A stretch of 64,000 nucleotides of DNA from Xiphophorus maculatus (taxonomy: Eukaryota; Chordata; Actinopteri; Cyprinodontiformes; Poeciliidae): positions 11,693,015 through 11,757,014 of the forward strand of contig NC_036461.1 in the NCBI RefSeq assembly GCF_002775205.1, in the 5' to 3' direction. Below are positions 56,262-64,000 of this stretch, piece after piece. Position 1 is the stretch's first letter. Each line of letters begins with the position of its first letter. Below the pieces are notes generated by a model. It searched no databases. It was not told where the DNA came from and saw only the letters and a program-made list of their open reading frames with translations. A program made the translations under genes and the position numbers.

Positions 56262-56990
56262 TTACACGTAGTCCTGCAGGCTGTAGCCAGTCTTGTTGTC
56301 TAAAGGGGAGAGAGAGCAGTACTGGTGCTGGAGCTCCTGCTGCTGCTGGAGCAGCTGTTGCTGCTGCTGCTGGAGCAGCAGTTTGTCCGGCGGAGGAAGC
56401 AGAACCAGGTCCTGAGGGCCGTGTCTTTTCCCCGGGCAGGACATGCAGAATATGGACCCTCCGACAAAAAGGAAACCTGCTGAAACAAAGGCCACATACA
56501 CGGCACCCCCGGGCTCAAACTTATTGCTCTCCGGCACGCTGGAGTCCAAGAAGTTTGTGATGACCTCCTTGGTAAACCAAGAAGCGGGCACCAGACAGAG
56601 AAAGCCAGCGGTGACGAAGCAGCCGCCGCTGGCAATGGCGGCGTGTCGCTTGGAACGGCGTCCGCCTCCCCACCGTGTGCATTTCAGCCCCAGAGAAGCA
56701 AGGCAGAGGCCCATGGCGGCCAGCACGCAGCAGAGCACCATGGTGGTGCGTGCAGTCTGCAAGTACGCAGGAAGAGAGAGCACCGAGTACTTGAGCGTGC
56801 AGCTGAACATGCCGGTGCTGTACCAGGTGCAGTCCATCCACAGCCCCTGCATCTGGGAGATGGCCGTGATGATGTTGGAGCCCACATCTGCGCTGACCTT
56901 CCAGTTGGGCAGCAGGGTAGCCACCGTGGCCCCCATAATGCCCAGCAGCGCCAGGACAAATCCAAATATCTGCATGCCAGTGGATGCCAT
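56262..56990 (-). CDS. cldn20: Claudin-20, tight-junction membrane protein (242 aa, single coding exon)
   Basis: Claudins are four-span proteins that form the paracellular barrier of tight junctions. The ATG at 56990 opens MASTGMQIFGF, the normal claudin start; the frame continues upstream without another ATG. The first extracellular loop has the claudin signature W30, G49-L50-W51, C54 and C64. Membrane spans lie at about residues 7-27, 82-103, 117-138 and 162-184. The segments NWKVSADVGSNIITAI, GLWMDCTWYSTGMFSC and VPESNKFEPGGAVY fit human claudin-20 best. The protein ends in DYV, a PDZ-binding C-terminus for ZO proteins. Its tail is longer than in human (219 aa) because of a glutamine-rich insertion at about 207-223. 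The gene lies antisense inside the large intron 5 of tfb1m; the human pair is similarly interleaved. Confidence 0.95.
   Translation of the reverse strand: MASTGMQIFGFVLALLGIMGATVATLLPNWKVSADVGSNIITAISQMQGLWMDCTWYSTGMFSCTLKYSVLSLPAYLQTARTTMVLCCVLAAMGLCLASLGLKCTRWGGGRRSKRHAAIASGGCFVTAGFLCLVPASWFTKEVITNFLDSSVPESNKFEPGGAVYVAFVSAGFLFVGGSIFCMSCPGKRHGPQDLVLLPPPDKLLLQQQQQQLLQQQQELQHQYCSLSPLDNKTGYSLQDYV
56329..56384 (-). repeat. cldn20: CAG-type trinucleotide tract coding polyglutamine in cldn20
   Basis: Runs of CTG/TGC triplets on the plus strand encode two short glutamine blocks (six and four residues, separated by two leucines) and then a Gln/Leu/Glu/His mix in the cytosolic tail. Imperfect triplets suggest an old, expanded repeat. 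Confidence 0.85.
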
Positions 56991-57119
56991 GCTCCTCTTC
57001 TGAGTCAGTGCTGCCGCCTCAGCCTTTGTCGTCTTCAAGCAGCATCCACCCGGCGCCAGCCAGGCTCGTCGACCCCTCTGCCTTTCTTAACCTCTCTTCT
57101 CCAGCTGCAGCTCCACTGG

Positions 57120-57878
57120 ACTGGGGTAAAGAGAGCAAAATGAGAAACTGACTTGCACTACAGTATACCTTATTTCTCATATTATTCGCCTCACACATGC
57201 AGAGGCTGCAAACAAAGGAGAGCATGGCTCTAAGGTGGAAGACGCTGAGTCTGGCTGACAGTAGGTAATCAAAACACTGGACTCTGCTGCGCTTTCTGTT
57301 CTCCTAATCTTTAACAGCCACATAGTCTGGAGAGTGAGGAAGGAGTTGTGGTATTTGCATTGCAACAGCTATCTGGACTTAAAGCTGCAGTGTCCTCACC
57401 TCATCTAGCTGTACAATTTATACTTTATTCTCTGAAAACCAGTTTTCCTCAAGGTGAGGTGTCACAATAACTGACCTGAATATACATGTCATTATTTTAT
57501 TTAGGAGGATAAAATCGTTGTTTGCATTGTTAATTTAAAAAAAATCCTTTGTTTCTTCTTTGTTTTTTGTTTTTTAAATCCAATGATGCGATGTTAAAAT
57601 AATTTCTTACCCCGACTGGTGCAGAGCTGGAGCGGACGCGTCACGTTTTTAGCAGTAATTCCCGGAAACACGCACTAAAACACGGCAGGCTGCTGAGCTG
57701 AGGGGGCGAGGAGGACGGCTCAGTCCGGACCACCGATCCATTCAAGCCATCCATTTCCTTAGCAACAGCGCGGGGAGAGACCACACAGGCTCGACCAGAG
57801 CCTGTGAGAAAGTGACCGTAGCGCCTCCGCCGCCTCTTCTCTCCTAGCGCGACTCTCTCTCTTTCTCTCCCCTCACCG

Positions 57879-57880
<2 letters not shown>
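57120..57880 (-). promoter_or_regulatory. cldn20: cldn20 5' leader: acceptor, intron, non-coding exon 1 and GC-rich promoter
   Basis: On the minus strand an acceptor (CTCTTTACCCCAG, AG at 57122-57121) starts the coding exon at 57120. A consensus donor GGG|GTAAGAAA at 57611/57610 ends a candidate non-coding exon, giving an intron of 490 bp. Upstream of it, 57612-57880 is CpG- and GC-rich. Splice sites are seen; the exon and promoter assignment is inferred. Confidence 0.55.

Positions 57881-57945
<65 letters not shown>
57881..57945. repeat. (GT)n microsatellite
   Basis: About 32 uninterrupted GT dinucleotides, directly upstream of the GC-rich cldn20 promoter region. Z-DNA-forming potential is general knowledge about such tracts. 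Confidence 0.97.
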
Positions 57946-57950
<5 letters not shown>

Positions 57951-58684
57951 GAGGGAGCGCGATCTGCCTCACAACTTCATCAGTGATTACACAGCAATGC
58001 GCCCTAATCACTACACGCAGTGCGTGAGCCTCGTCTCAAACCGATTAGCTGCTGCTTTAGTTGAACCGTTTTTACAACGTTTTACCGAACTGCGAACGTT
58101 GCTGCTTATTAATGTTCAACTTTTAATCCGGTTTAACATTTTTGTATATAAATTAAAAAAAATCACCACTAGTAAGCGAAATTCAGTCCTAGAACGCAGT
58201 TGTGTGGAAATTAACTTTCGTTATCCCGTATTTTATTGGCACTATTTAAAAAAAACGATGTTAAGGGAAATTAGCATCAGATGTTGGCACATAAATAAAT
58301 CACTCTTTATGTGCTTTTTAAACTCGGCAAATGTGTGGGGAGTCTACAAAATTAAATTAAAGTTATAAGCAAATAAAGTCATAAATAAATGGATCTCATG
58401 GAAACAAAACAATATAGAAATACTATTAAATGAGGAGCTTATTTTGTCAGTGATGTGTCTATTCATTCATTTCATGTTTTTTTTTATTTTGTGACACTTA
58501 ATTTGTAAAGCTAATTTACTTTTTATTATCACTTATTTTTTTAAACAATTTTATTCCGTGATTTCTTTATTTCAAGTTCCTATATTCAAATAAGGGGGTG
58601 GAGTTTTCTCTGGAGCTGGTCTTGTAGCACAGCAATGGTGTGAGTTCACATTTGTTTTTCACAAACTACTCCTCCAACCTTTAT

Positions 58685-58740
58685 TCAATTCAAAAATACT
58701 TTATTGTTCCCAAAGGGAAATAAAGTAATTAATTAAATTA
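58685..58740. repeat. Fragment of a common fish interspersed repeat
   Basis: TTCAAAAATACTTTATTG followed by CCCAAAGGGAAAT is a motif I recall as widespread in fish genomes. The family assignment is not certain. Confidence 0.45.
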
Positions 58741-59799
58741 GAGAACAATTACAGTAACGTGTTTTCCCTCCTGAGCCCTGTTTGGTGCAACTAGCATCAT
58801 GTCATGAATCAACTGGGTTCACAAAGTCATTATGAAAAATTGTTTAGTGGGCAATATGAAGGAGATTGGAGAACTCTGAGATGATATGCAAGGGTTTGCT
58901 AATGAAACTGAGCAACCTGATTTAACATTTCTGTTTTGGCTGGTGTGGTGCCAAGGTAGTTATCCCTGACAGAATTTGTTTCTCCTGCATCAGCACAACA
59001 GGCTTTGCAGCCACTAATGCAGATGTTTACTGTCTCTCAGGTCTCTGCGCTCTGACTGGACCCCTTCTACAGAGTAAACTCCACCTCCTTATGTGAATAT
59101 AAGAGCATGAAATTAAAACAGATCTAAAAAACAATAAGAATATAAAGTAGCTTTACAAAGTGTTAAAAAGTAAAACACCATTACGAAATACATAATAAAT
59201 AGCTAAATCCTGAAATTAATTAAGACTGATAAAATAAGCTCCACATTGGGGGGAAAAAAACTGTATTTTGTTAATTATTCAGTGTAAAATCCTATATTTT
59301 AGGCTACTGGTCGTGTTGTTGCTGGTAGTCTTTGGTTTTGCGTGTGGTCAATTAAGATTCTTTATGCTGATCTTCATTTGGATTTATAATCTTGAAGTCA
59401 TTTGTTTCCTTCACAATGTAAATTATTTTTCCATTTCAATTTAGACTAAAAAAACTGACAAATCAAAACCGTTTGCTCCTTCCCATTAACAACACCTGAA
59501 CAGAATCACTTGACCTTAAGTAACCTCATCCCCCTTCGACATGCTCAGTGCCCAAATTAAGCATGGCTCCTAGTGAAGATAAACACAGGAATCAACATAA
59601 ATGGCTCCTAGAGGTACATTTAGTTATTTGTGCCCCAAGTGTGGTTTACGATGTTGAATGAAAGGTTTGCAACCACATGATTGCACGTTGCCTGTTCGTC
59701 TTCGGATAAAGTATGCGGGGACCTTAAATCTTTATTTTTTTATGAAACAACTCTCCATGTATGTGTATGTAAGTTAAAATATCAGATAAAAGATCATTT

Positions 59800-60190
59800 A
59801 TTTTAGTAATTCCATTCAAAATATGGAAAATATGATCATGACTAATGAAAACTCAAATCCAGTTTCTCAGAAAATTTGATATCAGATTAAACTAATCAAA
59901 AATGGATGTTTTTATCATAAATGTCAGGCTTCTGAAAAGTATAGGGATTCACTTCCTCAGCAATCACCATTTGTGACTTTTAAAGGGTGTCGATGACCGT
60001 CTTCTAGACAGCTGTCAAGTCAACAGTCTTCCTCATAAGTGTTGCCTATTGACCCAGGGTGAGAGACCATTTGAAGGTCACCTGCTCAATGAACCTTTGC
60101 AGGTGTTATGAGTTAATTAGCTGATTAGGTTGTAACACCACAAGCTTCCATTAATTAATTTTTTGACATTAGTATATTTTTTCAAAGTTG
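59800..60190. mobile_element. Decayed Tc1-like element (CTCAGAAAATT family)
   Basis: The family blocks AAACTCAAATCCAGTTTC, TCTCAGAAAATTTGATATC and GAGAGACCATTTGAAGG are in order. They are followed by TTTGCAGGTGTTATGAGTTA and ATTAGCTGATTAGG. No coding potential remains. Confidence 0.6.
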
Positions 60191-60394
60191 ATTAATATGT
60201 AAGCCGTATTAAGCAAAATGACAAGAAACAAAGGCTTGGAATATGTCATAATGAGTTGTACTTTCTGAAATAACTGGCAGGAAACATGCATTTGCAAGGT
60301 TAGAAGATGAGCTCAACAGTCAACATGTTCAACAATTTTAAGTCGACAATATTAAATTATGTCGATAATGTTTTTGCACTATATTCCCAATAAA

Positions 60395-60475
60395 TTACAT
60401 TATAAGGCTGTGTTTGTAATTTGACAAAATGTGAAAAAGTTTGTTATGTAAATACTTTTGCAAGCCACTGCCATA
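60395..60475. mobile_element. Right end of a Tc1-like element (TACAGTGCCTT family)
   Basis: GTAATTTGACAAAATGTGA, AAAAGTTTG and ATACTTTTGCAAGCCACTG form the recognisable inverted terminal region. The rest of the element was not delimited. Confidence 0.65.
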
Positions 60476-61856
60476 AATATCACATACTTACATTAAATTG
60501 CAGCAGTCATAATATTGCAGTGCTGCTATGCTGCTGCTACAAGATAAGAAGTGACAAAGATGTAAACCTGTGATAATATTTCTAATCAGACTAGCTGCAC
60601 AACTGGGGAGGGCCATCTAGTTTATACAGAAGAAATGTCTGCTACCATTAGGTTTAAAGATTAAATCGGCAGCACCAACCTTTAAATCAGAGAATGTTTT
60701 TTTATTTGCTTACGTGCCAGAGGCCACAGGAGCAGGTTTACCCGTCATGCCAAAACTGACCATCCCCAGAGCATCATCTTAATCAGTCAGCAGGAGACTA
60801 AAACTCACAGCTGCTATCCTGTCTTTGCATGTCTTTCTTTCCTCTCTGTAGAGGACATGTATCACAGAAGGGGAGTGGCTTAGATGGCCTTGATTCATGA
60901 ATGACAAAGCGGACAAAACAATAGTGTTAGGAATGTGTGTGTGTTGGGGGGGCGGGGGGATGAAGAGGATAAGATTAATCGATCTAATATGCTTCTAAGT
61001 GCAGATCTATGATAGTTTTTATTGCTGCATTAATAAACAAACCAGTTCCTCACCTACAGCAATCTGCTTTTGGTTGCAATGATATTTGCGGCGTATAAAT
61101 AAGGTGCCTACAGCTGATTGGTGAAAGTATTGATCTGTTTGTTTTACTCAACTGTTCTCCCGGCGCTCTTTTTGCTAAACTATCCCCAAGACACCTTTTC
61201 CTTCAAATGAGATCTGGCCAGCATGTGGGTTGGTGCACACAGTCAACCTTCAACAGCACTACATTCCCAGAACTCCTCATGGAATACCGCTGCAGCAAGA
61301 CGAGAAATTTTCTACTTTCCCGCAGACGCACTACAGCCAGCGTGGCATGTGTGATATTTCTCATGGTAACAGATGAGATCTTAAGTGCTGATGCTGTGTT
61401 GTTGTTTTGGGAGCACGATAAATAAATAAATGGATAATCCAGGGAGTGGAAGGAATGAGGGAAAAAGTAGAAGGAGAAAAGAGCAAAATGCAGTTGACAT
61501 AAACCCAGTGAGTGCAGATGTGCGAGGCTGTGATGTGTGAAGATGTTGCAGACTGTTGTGAGTGTGGTCCCCTTCGTTTTATCGCCCACAGCAGCGCTCT
61601 CTAGCTTTTTCTGCAGCATGGCTCTGAGGCAGAGCTTGGCTGGCCACAGTGCTTTTTGCCCACACGAGGGGCTTTTATCGATCAATTTGCATTTTTTCTC
61701 TTTTATGTTCTTCCCTCACATAATTGGTTTTCATGCTCATCGTCTTGCAAGGACGGTTTGTTCACAGATTAGATGCAAGGTGTTGTCTGATTGCTGGGAT
61801 GTTGCTGTCAACAGTATTTATGCAGAAAGGCTCTGGTTCAGTTTCAATGCATCTTC

Positions 61857-62040
61857 AGGTGCATCTCAAAGATTTAGAATATTATATAAAGGTTAATTTA
61901 ATTCCACATTTCAACTTAAAACTTGCATAATATATAGATTCATTACACACGGTGTTATATGTCAGCACTATAAATATTTTAATTTTGATGACCAGCGTTT
62001 CACAGCTCATGAAAGCTCAGAACCAGTTTTCTAGAAAATA
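61857..62040. mobile_element. Left end of a Tc1-like element (CTCAGAAAATT family)
   Basis: It begins GGTGCATCTCAAAGATTTAG and contains AGATTCATTACACACGG, TTTTAATTTTGATGACC and ACAGCTCATGAAAGCTCAG. These are the consecutive blocks of this teleost repeat. It is truncated after about 180 bp. Confidence 0.6.
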
Positions 62041-64000
62041 AAAATTTTCCAGAGAAGCATTGAAAAGTTTTATTTAAAAATATGGGCCTATTGAAAATAA
62101 TACATGTACAGTACAATACATAAAGCAATAAAACATGTCTATGTGAGAAATATTATATTAAATGTTCCATCTTTGAAATCAAAATCGTAGGACTGGAGAA
62201 TTTTTTATCTGGAAAAGTATGGAATTTTAATATGGGAAAATGCATATGAACCCTGCATAAAGCCGGTGAGTGGAGTGGAAGTATGATTGGGATTTGATCA
62301 TTTTCGCAAGGCCATTTCCTGGTTCTTCTGCATTTTTTCCCCTACCACTTAACTTTCTCACTCTGAACAGATTCTTTAGTAAATTACCTTTTGCTGAAGA
62401 TTTCTGTGAGTTTGTGTTGGACAACTGTCTACTATGGAGAATTCCCTGTGAATAGTCATAACATTAGTCCTTATTTATGAAATTACTCACTCAACATTAC
62501 TCTTTGTATATGAAATTAGATTTTTTGAGAGCTTAAATTTGTGTTTTTATGAGATCTGAACTATAATCATGAAAATGATCAATGAGAAGCTAATTATATG
62601 ACTATGTAATTAAATTATAAATTTCATGTTTTGAATTAACTTTCTGGAATAAGTAATATTTTCCATAAATATTTGTACCCTCTGTAATCCTATGTGACAC
62701 ATTTCTATTAAATCATCTCTCCCAAATCTACCATTCAGAATGGCATTTATACATTCTTAAATATCCCACTAAAGCTTTTTTACCATGCCGTCTTCTCTGA
62801 AACAGTAAATTGCTCGTTTTAGGGCAAGGTTCATGCTTTTCTATGACAAAAGCATCTCTCAAAGGAGCTGATCTTGTTGAAAACCAGAGTGACAGTCTTG
62901 AATGTCCTCTGTCTATGTCATGGGTAATTTCTTTTCCCAGGACATCAAACCATTCCTTCTTCTGGCCCATAAACTATCATGGTTCTGGTATTTTCCCTGG
63001 CATAGACCTCTGTCAATAGGCTGCCTTCTTCCACTGATATAATGGGGGTTGTCTTTTTAAGGTATTGTCATGATTAATGCAAGTCTCACAGTTTTTGTCG
63101 CACGTTCTCTGTGAGCTACTCTCTCTTATATTCCCTGGTTGTTTTAGAGCTTTCTTCCATTTCCCTTTTTTTCCTCGGTACCTTCCATTATGTAAGTAAG
63201 CACAAGTGCTGGTGGTTCAGGTGGTGCCCCAAGGCCCCTGCCATCTCGTCTTGGTTACGCTTAGAGGGACATGACAAATTACTGCTCACACCCCATCGGG
63301 CAAAAACTCTCAGGGAAAGACGCATCAGAGGTGGAATAGGAGAAAAAGGAGCTGGAAAATCATAGGGCAAAGCTGGAGTAATGGAGTACCCTGCTGAGCT
63401 ATGGGAAGGTCAGACAGGAAATATGATAATATGCTAAAATTTTAATATGTACGTCAATGTTTTGTTCCCATGTGGTAGTTAAAAGGTCTTGAGCTGTGGA
63501 CAGAAGTAGATATGGAATTTTGAGGTTGAAGTTTCTCATATTATGCCCTTCTCACAAGTTTAGTGAGTTTCTACTTTCTTTCAGCAGAATGCCTTTTTTT
63601 TGTAAGAGGGAATACAAGGAGTGAATGTGGGTTAATCAGATTAATTAGCATAAAATAAGATGAGAAGCAAAAGTTAAAAGTTTGTTTGAGTGTTTGAAGT
63701 TTTTTTTTCTCTCCCAAACTGATTATGTTAAACCAATTATTGCCAGAGAAAGATTATTAAATACATAGCCTTATGTAACATTTTAATAAGAAGGGTAAGT
63801 CTGTGTTAACTTATTTACATACCAATTAAAGAAATGACTGACATCAGAGAATAGTTAGTCTTTATCTGGCTTACATTCACTTCCCTTTTGAAGTGCAGGA
63901 GAAGGCGTCTGAACTAGAAGACAAAATGTTTAACATTGTAAGCATGATCAGAAAGTCCACTGGCCTTGGAAAATTAGGATATAGCACCGAAGGTTGGAGA

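Larger units (their letters stand above)
57946..64000. other. tfb1m: tfb1m intron 5, second part
   Basis: No coding exon was recognised up to the window end. The stretch contains interspersed repeat remnants at 58685-58740, 59800-60190, 60395-60475 and 61857-62040. A block at 62700-63370 is somewhat richer in G+C and has open frames on both strands, but no known product. Confidence 0.55.

Noticed and set aside
56443..57143. Plus-strand open frames of 166-186 codons opposite cldn20
   Set aside because: They are shadows of the GC-rich claudin exon, with no family resemblance or splice context.
57883..58368. 161-codon plus-strand open frame starting with Cys-Val repeats
   Set aside because: It begins in the GT microsatellite, and the rest has no recognisable domain or splice evidence.
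62728..63370. Possible tfb1m exon 6 or other exon near the window end
   Set aside because: Neither strand encodes the family motifs expected after FVPKPE, and codon content looks random.

Overview
The window is vertebrate nuclear DNA, most probably from a ray-finned (teleost) fish. It is AT-rich, has split genes with GT-AG introns, and is littered with decayed Tc1/mariner-like transposons and an L2-type LINE tail of the kinds common in teleosts. I cannot name the species. Four protein-coding genes are recognised from their translated exons, by comparison with remembered family sequences; no database search was run.

Layout. At 1-4992 there is no intact gene, only a frameshifted fragment resembling COX7A2 (775-910, minus), a short GC-rich repeat island, a small inverted-repeat transposon and the 3' flank of tmem30a. 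At 4993-8428 (minus) lies tmem30a, the CDC50-type subunit of P4-ATPase lipid flippases: seven coding exons, 373 residues, complete. At 9924-20350 (minus) lies filip1, the filamin-A-interacting coiled-coil protein: five coding exons, 1215 residues, complete, with one 2.8-kb exon. From about 20.4 to 39.7 kb is gene-poor sequence full of Tc1-like remnants, probably holding a 5' non-coding exon of filip1. From 40369 (plus) begins tfb1m, the mitochondrial 12S rRNA adenine dimethyltransferase; its first five coding exons (222 residues) are here and the rest must lie beyond position 64000. At 56262-56990 (minus), inside the large tfb1m intron 5 and antisense to it, is the single-coding-exon gene cldn20 (claudin-20), with a spliced 5' leader and a glutamine-rich tail.

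The blocks cox7a2-tmem30a-filip1 and tfb1m-cldn20 each match human chromosome 6q gene neighbourhoods (6q14 and 6q25 as I remember them), but in human the two blocks are far apart, so a rearrangement joins them here. The genes share no pathway; the grouping is syntenic.

No new multi-gene system is visible. The most unusual signal is structural: several perfect short inverted repeats, including a 50-bp perfect palindrome at 53630-53679, a cluster of three consecutive perfect hairpins at 40625-40720, and 14-bp perfect stems at 7527, 13651 and 18415. These look like local template-switch events.
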